Positions 10,094 through 23,689 of a DNA stretch of 64,000 bases are shown piece after piece. The notes below the pieces were generated by a model. The model searched no databases and was not told where the DNA came from. It worked only from the letters and a program-made list of their open reading frames with translations. Each line of letters starts with the position of its first letter. Position 1 is the first letter of the stretch. The translations under genes and the position numbers were made by a program. Source of the DNA: Cristatella mucedo (lineage: Eukaryota > Bryozoa > Phylactolaemata > Cristatellidae); assembly GCA_009760855.2 (NCBI GenBank), contig WPIO01000006.1:6908001-6972000 (forward strand), in the 5' to 3' direction.

Positions 10094-11429
10094 CGCGTCA
10101 AAGATTAGACTTTAAGCCGCCATTCAGTCAGAAGCCATTTAGCCCTTTTGACATCTGTCATTAGGCTGGAAAGGGCATCATTGCATGATTTAAAGCCGCC
10201 ATTTCACTCGGCCAAATGCTGAAATGTATTCAGTCTGCCTGTAGAGGCTCGAGTTGCAATCAAGGCAGGTCAGACCACCGAGTAATTCGCGTCGTGCTGT
10301 CCGGACATTGCGAATCTGTTACTTTTAACTTATACGCCGTCGCACGTGAAGACTGATAAACTGTCACTACTTTTGAATAGGCCGTGTCCTCCAGTCATTC
10401 GCCGTTGATCCTGGCTCTTCTTTCAATGTTTTTCCATCGAAGTTCTGATCTGAACATTCCATAGTTCGAAGTTGGATCGGCTTAGCCGGTAACAAGAACG
10501 GTGACGGTACTCAAATTACCAGCATGTTCGTTACGATCTGATTATAGCACATCAGCAGGGCAATGAATGTTGACCTATTTTGCTTCTACTGTGGCTCGCT
10601 GGTGTGATACTGCATGTATCCTCGAAATTGACATTGGTAATCAAGTCGACAGAATTGATGCTGCATCTATCAATTGGCCGGTCTCCATCTAACCTTCACA
10701 ACAAAATCAGTGCTATAATGATAATAATAACAATAAGAATAATAATAATCATAGCAACGGTCGCTTGTCAAGTGACCTAGGAGAGCTTGCACGGTACGAA
10801 TCTTACAGAAGCAAACGAGTATCATGCCTAGGCCAGCATGCTGAAATAGCCTGACGACGCTCATAGGCACCGGTTGGCAAGATCTCTGGCGAGTAACGTG
10901 CACTGAATGATGCACAGGAAGCCTGGAGCCCTCGAGCGTTAACTCGAGAGCTCTTGCTTCCGGTCATACGGGTAGGAGCGCTGCGGGCGGGCGCCGAGTC
11001 GGCGTTGTTTTTTTTAGGTCTCGCAACGCGTATTCCTGAAGGGCCTAATCGGAGCTACATGCTGCCGAGTCTGTCAACTGATTGGACGATTGATGGTCAC
11101 CTGATTGGGCTGCAGCTGATCTCGCTGGCGGTTTTTCTTCGGGTTTTCATTCTTGTAAAAAGCGATCAATAAAAGCGAAACGTACGACCAGTTCGCCTCC
11201 CCTCTAGCTTCCTACTTGCTCCGCTTCGCACCTCCCGGTGAAGTTAAAACTTTCCGAGTTTGCTTTTTTGGCCAGTGGCAAATGATCTGGTTACTGAATA
11301 CGAAAAGCTTGTAGTGTCCCATAAATTGGGGGGGGGGGGGCTCTCTCGGACCGCATCGATAATTTTGCCGGTCAATTGGTCCGCCAAGCCTTTTAATGCA
11401 ACGTAGGAGGCGTGCCATAGACGGCCACC
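10094..11429. other. Downstream of the GALNT-like gene
   Basis: No coding signal. A TTTAAAGCCGCCATT(T/C) segment occurs twice (near 10110 and 10191), there is an ATA-rich tract at 10717-10752, and a G11 run lies near 11330. Part of this is probably 3' UTR. Confidence 0.4.
11168..11173 (+). promoter_or_regulatory. Candidate polyadenylation signal AATAAA
   Basis: This is the first AATAAA I see on + after the GALNT-like stop codon, about 1.07 kb downstream. The distance is long, so the assignment is tentative. Confidence 0.3.
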
Positions 11430-11590
11430 TAACGGGCCTTGATAGCTCAGGAGGTAAAGTGCTCGCTCTTCACGACCGAGGTCGTGGCTTCGAATACTGC
11501 AGTGGGGTGATTCTTTATTGCCAACTGCAAGCGGCAGTGACAGCCGTTAGGGCTCTTCTGCAGCTTTACAAAATCAGCTAAGATTTTTTT
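11430..11590 (+). mobile_element. SINE S1 copy (tRNA-derived)
   Basis: The tRNA-like head has an A box (GATAGCTCAGGAGGTAAAGTG) and a B box (GTCGTGGCTTCGAAT). The shared S1 body (GCAGTGACAGCCGTTAGGGCTCTTCTGC...AAATCAGCTAAGA) follows. The B box differs from a functional tRNA gene and no acceptor stem pairs, so this is a SINE and not a tRNA gene. Confidence 0.8.
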
Positions 11591-12185
11591 ATAGTGCTTC
11601 ATACGTCTCAGTCGTACGGCTCCGTTTTCGCCAAAAAGTAGAGCCGCGTTGTGCTTGTCCGTCTTCGTTCAGTCTTCTACCAGACTTGAACCGCCTCACC
11701 AGTTTCGGTGACGTATGCACCGGAGACTAAAGCAGGACAGGAGCTAGGAGGAGCACGTAAAAGCGGCGTAAGTTGTGCGCGCGAGAGAACGGAAAGCGGA
11801 GCGAACGTCGGGCAACCGGATGCTCGCTGAGCATACGCTCGTTATCGGACGGACCTTCTGGGTGTGGCACGGGCCTCGCGGACCTCGTGCCTTCCTTTTC
11901 TGGTCAGCAGCAGGCTGCTTGGTCTTTAGAGGACGAAGGCCAAGCGGGTCGGGTCGGAGCCGGAGGATCCCGCCGGCTCCGATCCCTTGGCTGCGCCGAT
12001 CGGAATCGGATCGGCCGGCTTGCCGATCCCTTGGCTTCGAACAATGGCGTTTGCTAGCAGACAAACTTGGTCGGGCGACAAGTCAGCTTTTGATAGTTCT
12101 TTAGAAGACGGGGGTTGTTCTGTACTCTGTCGTCTTTCAAATCAGCTACTGTTCGACGAATACTTACAAATTTTGGCTCAGATTT
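11591..12185. other. No recognised feature
   Basis: GC-rich sequence with overlapping frames on both strands and no recognisable domain. A short GATCCCTTGGCT segment is repeated near 11980 and 12025. Confidence 0.4.
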
Positions 12186-14640
12186 CGAGGTCCTAGCAAG
12201 CAATCGCCCAGTTTCCCTTCTTGGTGTCTCGCCAAAGATCGATTCGAAGCGATTGTCGCTAAGCAGCTTTTAGCACACGTTGGAAGTTATGATTTATCAG
12301 AAAAATTTCAGCCAGAATTTAAGCGACGCCACTCCACTGAAGCTGCTCTCCTCCGAGTAACCAAAACATTATGTCATTATATGCATTAACAATGATGGGC
12401 ACGTCACTACCCTGACCCTGCTGGATCTATTGGCTGCATTCGAATCTATGGATCACAATATCCTTCTCGAACGATTGAGGACAAAGGTCGGTCTGGAAGA
12501 CGAGGCACCGTCATTGTTCGAATCATATTTTTCCGACCGTGTTCAATCCATGTCGTGCGGTGGTCGAGTCTCATCCACCAGGCCAGTCACCTTTAAAGTC
12601 TCACAAGGGTAAGTTTTTGGTCCTTTGTTGTCGCTCTCCTTTTAAATCGAGCTTCCGGGGAAAGTGATTCGGGTCCGTGAAATCGGCTCGGTCAATTTTA
12701 CGCTGCCGATTGATGAGCGGCATTTGTCGTTTACATTGCCAGAATCTGCTGCAGCGACTGAGCAACTGAATGATCGCCTTGCCGACATTCATTCCTGAAT
12801 GCCGGCCAATTTCCGCTATCGAAACGACGATGAAACCGAACTCTTACTCTTGGAACGCCCGAAGCGTGCGGCTGAAATAGGTGATTTGGCTCTTCTGATC
12901 GGCGATGCTGCCGTGAGACCTTCACCAGGTGCTCGGAATTTAGGCGTTCTCTTTTAAAAGGCACTAATTTTGAAAGCATCATATGGAATAATAATAATAA
13001 CTCACTTGATAAAGCTCCATCAGAGAGCTCAATCTCTTCCGAGGAGCTTTACATTTGCTGCAAAGGAAACACGATCGTGTGACGAGTGGTATCATGCTTG
13101 ATTAACAACAGGAATAACATGGTAGGGGTGACGTGCATAGGATCAGCATGCAAGTGTAGTCAGTGGCAGCATTCAGTGTCACCGCGCATAAGCACATACA
13201 GGACCCACTAAATACTGTCATAAAAATGTGCGTTTTAAATTTCTTTTTAAATGTGGTCACGTCAGGGGATGGCTTGATGGAAGTCCGGAGTGAGTTCCAG
13301 GCTTTGGGAGCATACGAACAAATTTTACGGTCTCCAAAGGATTTAAGGTTTGTACGAGATATAGATAAACAGTTAGATTCCGAAAGCGGGTGCTACGATG
13401 CTTAGCCTGGTGGAGGAGTACATCTGACAGGTAGGTTGGCGCTTTAGAATGAAGGGACATAAAAGTGAGCGACAAAACCTCGAAGTTGATCCGTTACTTG
13501 ACTGGTAGCCAGTGCAGGTCGGCGAGAAGTGGTGTGATGTGGCAACTGCGACGCTCACGACAGACAAGCCTGGCTGCTGAGTTTTGCACCAGCTGGAAGC
13601 TCCGGATTGCAAATGCAGGTAGATTAGCAAGCAGTGAGTTGCAGAAGTCAGGACGGAATGTCACAAATGCATGGACCAACTTAGGTGTGGTATCCCCATC
13701 TAAACAATCCCGAATTTTAGCAATGTTATGTATCTGAAAGTAGGCAAACTTGATTGTGGATCTGACGTGGTCGTCTAACGAAAGGTCACATAGGAACAGG
13801 ACACGTAGATTTTGTGCAAATTCAACAGGAGTTGTACTGGCAGAGTCGATTTTGAGCATTAGCCTTACCAATATCTGAATCGCACTTGGTTTGCCCATAT
13901 AACTAGTAAGTTAGTGTTATCATCATTCAATTTAAGGAAGTTTGCTGCCATCCATACATGTGCGGATGTCATCAATACATGCAGCAAGGGAGTTGAGAGA
14001 ATTTGACTTGCTCGAGGGCTGGGAGAGATCAAAGCAAAGATACAACTGAATGTCATCCGCATAGAAGTGAAAGCCTAGATTGTGCTTGGCAATCATATTG
14101 GCAAGAGTAAGGGTATAAACCGTAAAAAGAACAGACCAAGCATGGAGCCCTGAGGTGCCCCATATTTCAGAGGTACCTCGGATGATCTTTGTCCATTCAC
14201 ATCAATACTCTGGAGTCTCCCACTGAGGTAGGACCTAAACCATTGTGGCGGCATGCCAGCGATACCAAGGCGAGAAGAGAGGCGCTCAAGAAGGACTTGG
14301 TGATCGGTAGTATCAAAAGCTGCCGAAAGATGGAGAACAACAAGCACAGATCCCATGTCTGCATTCCTAACCAGGTCGTTGTACACCACAAGCAATGCTG
14401 ACTCTGTGGAGTGATTAGCTTTTAAGCCAGACTGGAACTTACTAGTAAGGTTTGAAGTTTCAATATATGAGTTCAGTTGGTCTGCCACGACTCGTTCCAA
14501 CGTCTTTGAAGGAACGGTAAAAGGGAGACTGGGCTTAAAGAATACTGCTTTTGCAGCTAGCCATCATGTGCAATCTCTATATAAGAATTAGCATCCTAGT
14601 GCCCTCAGGTCCTCTGTGGACGCGAAGCAGGTATATTTAA
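12186..14640 (+). mobile_element. LINE-B copy 3, interrupted by a LINE-A insertion
   Basis: The left part (12186-12984) is a decayed LINE-B RT on + (AQFPFLVS, LLDLLAAFESMDHNILLERL, VQSMSCGGRVSSTRPVTFKVSQG, then degenerate palm and thumb). It stops at the sequence equivalent to AGCTTCATTCAG in copy 1. The right part resumes at about 14537 (AAGAATACTGCTTTTGCAGCTAGCCATCATG) and runs to GTGCCCTCAGGTCCTCTGTGGAC near 14625, again following copy 1. The intervening 1.55 kb is a LINE-A copy on the opposite strand. Confidence 0.75.
12986..14533 (-). mobile_element. LINE-A copy nested in LINE-B, frames broken
   Basis: On - the element runs from about 14533 (RT fingers, equivalent to RPVSLLPF) to an ATTATTATT tail at 12986. 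Visible RT pieces are the [15 protein letters not shown] and LHLSAAFDTTDHQVLLERLS region (14093-14500), the YMGQTKC/MGKPSAIQ region and the HNIAKIRDCL and [26 protein letters not shown] type thumb (13373-13898). The 3' UTR and terminal hairpin are present. Several frameshifts and a damaged palm region make it inactive. Confidence 0.85.
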
Positions 14641-14733
14641 TTTACCACGGGGTGAAGCGAAAACACGGTCACAGATCGCAGGCGTGGTGACGGCCGATGG
14701 GGCGGCCCAGCACAATAGCCTTCTCGAGAGGCG

Positions 14734-16439
<1,706 letters not shown>

Positions 16440-16615
16440 CGTGATTGAAATAAATAAATCCTAGCTGATTGAACAGCCTTCTTTGTATAGCGATAGAAAA
16501 GCCTTTATGGCTATCACCACCGCTTGCAGTGGCGATAAAGAATCGCCCACAGCAGGAATCAAACCCACGACCTCGGGACCGAGGTCGTGAAAGCAACCAC
16601 CTTACCTCGGGGTGT
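16440..16615 (-). mobile_element. SINE S1 copy
   Basis: Reverse orientation: ATAAATAAATCCTAGCTGAT tail on the left, the body with GGCTATCACCACCGCTTGCAG, then B-box and A-box equivalents on the right (CACGACCTCGGGACCGAGG...CCTTACC). Confidence 0.85.
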
Positions 16616-17499
16616 GGTCGGTTCACTGTCACAACCACAATCAGTCAACCCGAGCCACTCGCCGAATCGCCGGTACAGAGCATAGTTGCTTATTTTTTGA
16701 CTAATCAAGACCTGGCATTTAATGAGAACTATGGTACGCCTTTGCAACTGAGACTTTTGCAATCCGGACTCACTTTTAACAATCAATCCAGTGGTTTTTA
16801 GACCAGCCCGTCCAGCAGCTTTTATCTCGACCATGTACGGTATGACACAAAATCTTGCAAATGAGCAGGCATGCAATGCTCACACAGTATGTTTGTTCCA
16901 TCTAGCAGCGTTTTATGGATCATTGGTTGGCTTAAGTGAATCCGGGGACTATTTTCACGCAATGTTGTCCTTCGATTGCAGTACAGTTTACAGAAATTGT
17001 GGAACACCTCCATCCTCGCCAGAAACGGCTAAAGTGCTGCACTTTTTTTTTAGTGCACTACATTTTGCTATCCGTAAATTAATTTCAATACTCGCACATA
17101 AAATGCCCTGTAATGCTTTGCAAGAAATGATGTTGCAATTGTATGTGTAGCCTCAGCATGTAGTCCCGTTTTCATGAATAAAAAACGGTTTCACCGACAA
17201 GAAACTTCAACCTAAAAGTCTTTATGGTCCAAAAATCAGAGACCAACCAATTTTGCTATGTTGCTATCAAATTTCGGCAGCATCGTTAAGGAATACAGGA
17301 TTAAGCAATTTGACTCTAATAAGCAGATGAACCGCCTACGGATTAACTACTGAAAGCATCGAATTATGTACATCTTCGTTACTACCACCTTAATTGTGCA
17401 TGTGATTTCGTCATCAGATGATTGACTGCAGCACAATTGCCACGAAGCTTGCATCGTTGTCTAATTTATTCAAAACACGTCCTGCGAATTCGGCTCATA
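16616..17499. other. No recognised feature
   Basis: AT-rich, only short open frames, no recognisable family. The 5' junction of the next LINE-A copy lies near 17.5 kb and could not be fixed exactly. Confidence 0.4.
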
Positions 17500-18977
17500 T
17501 GCGTAGTTGTATAGCTACCCGATGTGCTGAATTTAACGGCCATACCAGCTTGATTAATATGTCATTAGCCTCAGGTCATGTCCCAGCACCTTTCAAAAAA
17601 GCTGTAGTCAGGCCACTTCTCAAGAAAGCTACACTTGACCAAGAGAATTTGAGAGACTACCGCCCAGTTTCCCTTCTACCATTCCTATCAAAGACACTCG
17701 AACGAGTCGTGGCGGACCAGCTGAACTCGTATATCGAAACCTCACACCTTACTAGTAAGTTCCAGTCTGGCTTTAGAGCTAATCACTCTACAGAGTCAGC
17801 ATTGCTTCGGGTATACAACGACCTACTTAGGAATGCAGACATGGGTAGAGCGTTTCTGCTTGTTTTGCTTGATCTTTCGGCAGCTTTTGACACCATCGAT
17901 CACAAAGTTCTTCTAGAGCGCCTCTCATCTCGCCTGGGCATCACTGGCACTGCTCTGCAGTGGTTCAGGTCCTATCTCAGTGGGAGACTCCCGAGTATTG
18001 ACGTGAATGGACAAAGATCATCTGAAGTACCTCTGAAATATGGAGTACCTCAGGGCTCAGTGCTAGGTCCGGTTCTTTTCACGGTTTATACTCTGCCTCT
18101 TGCTGATGTGATTGCCAAGCACAATCTAGGCTTTCATTTCTATGCGGATGACACTCAGTTGTACCTTTGCTTCGATCCCTCCCAGCCTTCGAGTACCTCA
18201 AATTCTCTAAACTCACTAGCTGCATGCATTGATGACATCCGCACATGTATGGCAGCAAATTTTCTAAAACTAAACGATGATAAAACTAACTTACTAGTTA
18301 TGGGCAAACCCAGTGTGATCCAGAGATTGGAAAGGCTGACTCTCAAAATTGGCTCTGCCAGCATATCTCCAGTTGAATCAGCTCGAAATCTAGGTTTCAT
18401 ATTCCAAAGCGACCTCTCGTTAGACGACCATATCAGCTCCACAGTCAGATCCGCCTATTTTCAGCTTCACAACATAGCTAAAATTCAGGCTTGTTTAGAT
18501 AAAGATACCAAGTCCAAGTTGGTCCATGCATTCGTGACATCCCGTCTCGACTTCTGCAACTCACTGCTTACTGGCCTACCAGCATGTGCGATCAGGCGAT
18601 TGCAGCTGGTGCAAAACTCTGCAGCTAGGCTTGTCTGTCGTGAGCGTCGCAGTTGCCACATTACTCCACTTCCCGCCGACCTGCACTGGCTACCGGTCAA
18701 GCAACGGATTGACTTCAAGGTTTTGTCGCTCACTTTTAGGTCCCTTCATTCTATGGCTCCAGCCTATCTGTCAGATATACTACCCCATCAGGTCAAGCAT
18801 CGTACCACCCGCTTTTCGGAATCCAACAGTCTAGAAATACCTCATACAAACCTTAAATCCTTTGGAGACCATGCATTTAGTTCGTATGCTCCCAAAGCCT
18901 GGAACTCCCTCCCGACCTGCGTCAGAACATCCCCTGACCTGACCACATTTAAAAGGAACCTAAAAACACCTATTTAG
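17418..18977 (+). CDS. Reverse transcriptase (C-terminal part) of LINE-A
   Basis: The 519-codon open frame reads as RNA-directed DNA polymerase of a non-LTR retrotransposon, the enzyme that copies the element RNA into DNA at a nicked target. Motifs in order are [18 protein letters not shown] (about residue 80), [16 protein letters not shown] (about 115), [14 protein letters not shown] with catalytic D152, PQGSVLGP at 211, YADD at 242-245 with both catalytic aspartates, FLKLNDDKT and the LLVMGKPS segment, then the thumb with [27 protein letters not shown] and [11 protein letters not shown]. All RT catalytic residues are present. The endonuclease that normally precedes RT is absent, and the first roughly 25-30 residues may be flanking DNA, so the annotated Met is only the first in the open frame. 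It is probably not expressed as a functional element. Confidence 0.85.
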   Translation: MIDCSTIATKLASLSNLFKTRPANSAHMRSCIATRCAEFNGHTSLINMSLASGHVPAPFKKAVVRPLLKKATLDQENLRDYRPVSLLPFLSKTLERVVADQLNSYIETSHLTSKFQSGFRANHSTESALLRVYNDLLRNADMGRAFLLVLLDLSAAFDTIDHKVLLERLSSRLGITGTALQWFRSYLSGRLPSIDVNGQRSSEVPLKYGVPQGSVLGPVLFTVYTLPLADVIAKHNLGFHFYADDTQLYLCFDPSQPSSTSNSLNSLAACIDDIRTCMAANFLKLNDDKTNLLVMGKPSVIQRLERLTLKIGSASISPVESARNLGFIFQSDLSLDDHISSTVRSAYFQLHNIAKIQACLDKDTKSKLVHAFVTSRLDFCNSLLTGLPACAIRRLQLVQNSAARLVCRERRSCHITPLPADLHWLPVKQRIDFKVLSLTFRSLHSMAPAYLSDILPHQVKHRTTRFSESNSLEIPHTNLKSFGDHAFSSYAPKAWNSLPTCVRTSPDLTTFKRNLKTPI

Positions 18978-19237
18978 GACAGCATTTAGTGGGTCCCTGT
19001 GATTCGTCCTTGATGTGCTTATGCGTGCTGACACTGTGCATGCTGCCACTAACCACATTTGCATGCTGACCCTGTGCATGTCACCCCTAACCATATTATT
19101 CATTTCGTTTGTTTTTCAAGCATGATTTTACTTACCATTCAATTGCATTTCACTTTACAGCAAATGTAAAGCGCCTAGAGAGAGATTAAGTTCTCTGAGG
19201 GCGCTTTATCAAGTGAATTATTATTATTATCATTATT
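17500..19237 (+). mobile_element. LINE-A copy 1 (L2/CR1-like), 5'-truncated, RT frame open
   Basis: This is the best LINE-A copy. It has an intact RT C-terminal frame (separate entry), a 3' UTR with GTGCTTATGCGTGCTGACACTGTGC, a terminal hairpin at 19167-19208 and a (TTA)n tail ending near 19237. There is no endonuclease domain, so the copy was truncated at insertion. The open frame and its close match to the 29.4-kb copy point to recent activity of the family. Confidence 0.88.
19167..19208 (+). other. LINE-A terminal 3' hairpin
   Basis: TAAAGCGCC pairs with GGCGCTTTA, and inside it AGAGA pairs with TCTCT around a short loop. The same stem is kept in most LINE-A tails in the window, while flanking 3' UTR varies. 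In related LINEs such a terminal stem is where reverse transcriptase binds the RNA. Confidence 0.7.
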
Positions 19238-19249
19238 GATAGGGCGTAC

Positions 19250-19484
19250 CTACATCAACCACCAAGTGCAACCAAGAGCCAATCAAATGAACTATATCAG
19301 CTTCACTCAACCTGCCCTTGCAGCCACATCAACATTCGCACTTGGATAGCGACTGGCTTCCTTAAGCTAGACGACTATAAGACAAGCCACATACTTTTGG
19401 GCTAGCCAAGAGCTACCCTCAAGTAGAACGACCTCAGCCTCACTATCAAGACCAGTTCGTACAAATATGTTAACATCAAGTCCA

Positions 19485-19532
<48 letters not shown>

Positions 19533-20060
19533 CATGTCTTCCGTGACGTTTGCTCATAATCTGGGCAGAATGTTCCACAACTACTGGACATTGGGTGAGT
19601 TCATTTGCCTCCTCAATCAACGTATAAAGCTAAGTTGCATTGCACTAATCAGGGCCCGCTTAGCTTAGATAAGATTGCCACAGCTTACCTCGTTTCCTAA
19701 TTTGTGACGTACTGATACTGAACTTCTCTTTATTCAGGACTCCTGACCCGAGCCCTTAATCGTCAGCAGCTGATGCACAACACGGCAGCTCGTCTGGTTG
19801 ATCGTCAACATCTTAGCTGCCACAGCACTCCACTACTGTCTGTGCTTCACTGGTTCCCTATCAAGTATCGAATCCACTTCCGAGATCCCCTGCTCACAGG
19901 CAGCTTCACTGCTTGCACCAGCCTACCAATGCGACCTCCTTCGGTGCCACCTTCTGGCACCACCCCACGGCTTCTACTAGCACTACCGTTCCTCAAACTT
20001 TACTGAAGTTTTGTTGTTAACCGGGCTTCAGTTCGTATGCACTGAAAGTTTGGAGCTTGC
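19250..20060 (+). mobile_element. Third LINE lineage relic with internal (AT)n
   Basis: The left part resembles a CR1/L2 RT (DIRTWIATGFLKLDDYKTS at about 19335-19390). The right part continues with QLMHNTAARLVDRQHLSCHS and LHWFPIKYRIHFRD (19770-19880). The two are separated by an (AT)n tract at 19485-19529 and unrelated bases. It differs from LINE-A and LINE-B at many positions and is inactive. Confidence 0.65.
19485..19529. repeat. (AT)n microsatellite
   Basis: Pure AT dinucleotide run of about 45 bp inside a LINE relic. Confidence 0.95.
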
Positions 20061-20232
20061 GTACTACATCTGTCAACTGTATTGATTAGAATCATCGAAG
20101 TCTCAGCTAACGATGCAAGTCTCACGCAATTAGGCATTTGTTCCGCTCAGCTTAACCTATTCCCTAGTGCTTACACAAGCAGGATTCAATGCACATTATT
20201 AACCAGGTATCATACTAGCCAGCAGCACTTAA

Positions 20233-20310
20233 ATAATAATAATAATACATTGCTAAGGGCCCACAGATAACCTAACCTCCTTCTAAGCACTCCACATGTG
20301 CTGTAAAGTA
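20233..20310 (-). mobile_element. LINE-A tail fragment
   Basis: Reads as a degenerate LINE-A tail on -: AATAATAATAATACATTGCT followed by a decayed hairpin and GTGCTGTAAAG. Confidence 0.45.
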
Positions 20311-20709
20311 TATGTTCTGTAAGTGTCTTGAGTACTTTTGCATGCTTTCAAGAATAGACTACTTGTCGTTAACTCTCGAGTTTAGCATCTTTTACGGCTA
20401 GCAGTAAACAGTCTGGATAGAGTTGGCTCCCTTACGGTACTGTACAAAGACTTAGCTGTGCACTGAACCCACAGGTCCCCGGTAATATTAATAATAATGA
20501 TTCTTTCTTCTAGTTGTGCCCCGAGGGAACTTAAATCTATATTCAGGCGCTCTGCTCTTTTCAGGTGCTTTGCAACTCGCCGCAAAGCAAAACAATAACT
20601 AGCAGTCAATGAAAAGCAAGGTATCTTGCATAGGTAAGCATGCAAAAGCGTGCAATTGTCAGTCTTATTAACCAAAGCGTGCAATTGTCAGTCTTATTAA
20701 CTTATTCAA

Positions 20710-20825
20710 GGACCGTGATAGCCCACGAGGTAAGGTGCTTGCTCTTAACGGTCGAAGTTGTGGGTTCGAATCTTGCAGTGGGCGATTCTACATTACTAGC
20801 TGAAAGCAGTGGTGATAGCCATTAG
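20710..20825 (+). mobile_element. SINE S1 copy, first of a tandem pair
   Basis: A box GATAGCCCACGAGGTAAGG, B box GTTGTGGGTTCGAATCTTGC, then GCAGTGGTGATAGCCATTAG. The 3' part is missing where the second copy begins. Confidence 0.8.
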
Positions 20826-21020
20826 TCATGGTGGCAAACTAGGTAAGGTGGTGGTTTTCACGACCTCAGTCCCGAGGTCGTGGGCTCGAATCTTGCGGTG
20901 GGCAATCCTTAACTACTGCTGCAAGCGATGGTGATAGCCATAAATGCTCTTCTGTTGCTATACAAAGCTCTTCTGCTGCCACACTATACAAATTAGGCTG
21001 TTAAATCAGCTGTTATTTTT
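20826..21020 (+). mobile_element. SINE S1 copy, second of a tandem pair
   Basis: Begins directly after the first copy. B box GGTCGTGGGCTCGAATCTTG, body GATGGTGATAGCCATAAATG, then a short duplication of GCTCTTCTGYTGC and the 3' segment TTAGGCTGTTAAATCAGCTG. Confidence 0.8.
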
Positions 21021-21723
21021 TATAGTCATCACAGGCTATGTTCAGAAGTCAAAATGCTAGAAGGCACATAATGTAACTCTAGTGTTAATTATACAAAGCT
21101 ATAATTTTAAGAAGGGCATTTTGCTACTAGGCTGATAATGAAAATAACGTGGTCAGTTTGCACCCAAATCCAATAAACGAAAAAAGCAAAATGCAACCAA
21201 GCAGATCATCAATATGCTGAATAGTAACTGGAATGCAGCAATGTTCAAAATGATTACAAAGGCGACAGCTAAGCACCCTGTCACTTAAACCTCACACAGG
21301 CAGGTGTTAGCACCCCAGCAAAAGTACATCTGCCATTCCCGAGGAGCTGTACATGAACTGCTGTAGTGCCTCAAGGCTAGCTGGCACTCTGGCAAAACAG
21401 CCGGCTTATAGTAGGCCGTTTGTGCTATTAGTCGCTAATGAAGAGAAACAATCGCAACCTGTATAAAAAGCCAGGAATACACGACCGAAACAGATCATTC
21501 CAGCAAGTGCCGGCTTCCATACATGCATCACAGGGCGCATACTAGTGCAGTTAGAAGGAGAGTTGGAAGAAAGGAAAAATAATATATAAGTAGCTGAGGG
21601 AAAGCAAGCTGAACAGAGCTGCGTTGGGCTGCTTATGTGCGCACGTCGATGTGAAACAAAGCGCAGTCACGAGACATCAGATGCAGCTAGCAAAACTTGA
21701 CGTGTCTTGATTCTGCAGCTGAT
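21021..21723. other. 3' flank of the sialomucin gene
   Basis: No coding signal. The 3' UTR of the minus-strand sialomucin gene must start here, but I see no clear AATAAA (TTTATT on +) close to its stop codon. Confidence 0.35.
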
Positions 21724-21851
21724 CTACAGAGTCTGGTATGGCTTGTTCCCATATTTTCGTTGGTAGCACTTGTAACCAACAACACCAATAATGACCAGGC
21801 CAACAATGAGAACCATTCCACCGACGAAGGAACCAGCATCAAACTTCGACC
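21724..21851 (-). CDS. Sialomucin exon 3: transmembrane helix and lysosomal tail
   Basis: Acceptor GATACAG| on -. The first two bases complete a codon begun in exon 2 (A|GG), and 41 residues follow to the TAG at 21726-21724. The segment reads SKFDAGSFVGGMVLIVG, then a hydrophobic run to GYKCYQ, then a tail ending NKPYQTL. This closely follows the C-terminus of CD164/endolyn (FDAASFIGGIVLV... and a final YHTL). YQTL fits the YxxPhi signal for AP-complex binding and delivery to lysosomes. The reading frame differs from a longer but meaningless open frame on the same strand. Confidence 0.85.
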
Positions 21852-23680
21852 CTGTATCAGGCTACAATGAGATTCAGCAATCTTGGCTAACACAGTTGTA
21901 CCACTACACAACAGGCAATCTACGGCCTCAGCAGAAGAATGGAAGATTATTTTGGCAAGCCACCGAGCAGGCATTAAACTCATCAAGCCAAGGTAACGTC
22001 CTTAGCTCTGGAGCTAGTTGTACAGCGGCCAGACATCCGATGAGCTCTTTAAACCAGTGTTTACACAAACGACTTTCCTCCGAAATCGGCCCCCCCATTT
22101 TGGGGCCAATTTCCATCTGGTTTGGGATACTACATCCCCACATCTTGGGCTGTCATGAAGGAGAAGCTGCTTCTATTTTACGCATCCTAGTTGGACCAGC
22201 CGACCAATCAAAACCCTGTGACTCGGCACATATATACATCAAAACAAAAAATAGCAATTGCTAACAAAGGCTCGAGTTACAGCGTATTTAGGCGTTCAGA
22301 GCACGTCCCTGGTAATGGATGCTCTATAGCCACAGCTTAGCCCTTTTCTACACGGAACACGCAGTGCGTCTGATTATGAAATGCACCAACAAAATCGATA
22401 ACGATGAATATTGCTTAGCACTATACACAACACACATGAGCGCGAACAATACTTAGCAGTATGCACTTTCCCGAAAAACCTTTTTGTATGCATATCTTTT
22501 CTTTTTATTCTTCTCATACTCATTTACAATGATGGCTTTAGCAGCAAACAGCAAATGTAAAGTGCCTAGAAAGATATTGAGTTCTCTTGAGGGTGCTATA
22601 TCAAATTTAATATTATTAATATGATTTAACTCAACTTCTTCGGGTGCCGGCTTGGTGGCTTTCCGGGAAAACCCTCTTTCACACCATCCTCCAGCATTAG
22701 AACAAGCGGTTGTGGGCGAGACTAAGTCGGCCATTAAAGTTACCTGAGTCATTAGTGTACATGTACTAACTAGGAGAAAAGTCGGTGTCGACAAGTAGGA
22801 ATGTCGATAGTTGTAAATGCAGCTTAAGCAGTGATTTCATGCAAATCCCATCCACACGGCGAATCGTTCCTCAGTAGAGCCATTACTTCGTGCTAATTCC
22901 GACAGGCTTTGGCAAATTCAACATGAGGTATAGCTGGCTTGGTAGGGACAAGCGATGCTGCAGGTTGACACTTTAAGAGGGAGCACAGTAGCTTTCATTC
23001 AGATGATGTATTTACAAAGCTAATGAAGCCATTCTTCCTTCAGCCTCGGGACAAGTGTGTAAAACGGTAGCAGTACCAATAGCCGATAAGGTGCCCCAAG
23101 TTTCAAGAGTAAATTGCCGAGAGAGGCTGCCGCTCTTTTCCTGTCGTCCCTTCCCCCAAAGGCCCTCAGCTACGTATTACCAAAGAAACACGGGCACGCT
23201 ACGCTAGGCTCCGGTGGCATAAGCAGGCAGGCAGCCAGTATGAATTCAGTATACATGCTGCATGATGACACAAATGATAATCAAACACGTCCAAGAACAT
23301 GCTGCAAAAGAGGATAGCAAGGCAGGTTCAAGATAAAGTTCCCTGGCAAACGGCAGACTCGACTAACCCCTATCCAAACTGGCATTTTCATTTCAGACAC
23401 CCATATAGCACATCATACATATCAATGAAACAAGATTTCTAAATCTGGCTGAGCCCCTAACGGGGTGCAGGGAGGCGAAGTCAACACAGTCTTCCCTGGA
23501 GGCTTTTAATTAGTGACATGCCACGAGCCAATGAGGGTGTGGCAAAAGGACCACATTGAGTAGATAAATCTCCAAACCACAGAATGAGTATTAAATCGTA
23601 AATTTAATAATAAATTATCATGTATTAAATGAAGAAACAGAACTCCTATGGTAACACAAGGGAACTATCCTACTACTGCT
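21852..23680. other. Intron 2 of the sialomucin gene, left part
   Basis: Apart from a LINE-A tail at 22545-22620, no feature was recognised. Confidence 0.4.
22545..22620 (+). mobile_element. LINE-A tail fragment
   Basis: CAGCAAATGTAAAGTGCCTAG followed by AAAGATATTGAGTTCTC and AGGGTGCTATATCAAATTTAAT. It is the terminal hairpin and tail only. Confidence 0.7.
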
Positions 23681-23689
23681 ACTACTACT

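Noticed and set aside
11440-11515. tRNA gene
   Set aside because: A and B boxes are present but the acceptor stem does not pair, and the unit recurs with a common non-tRNA body; it is a SINE. The same holds for the other tRNA-like heads in the window.
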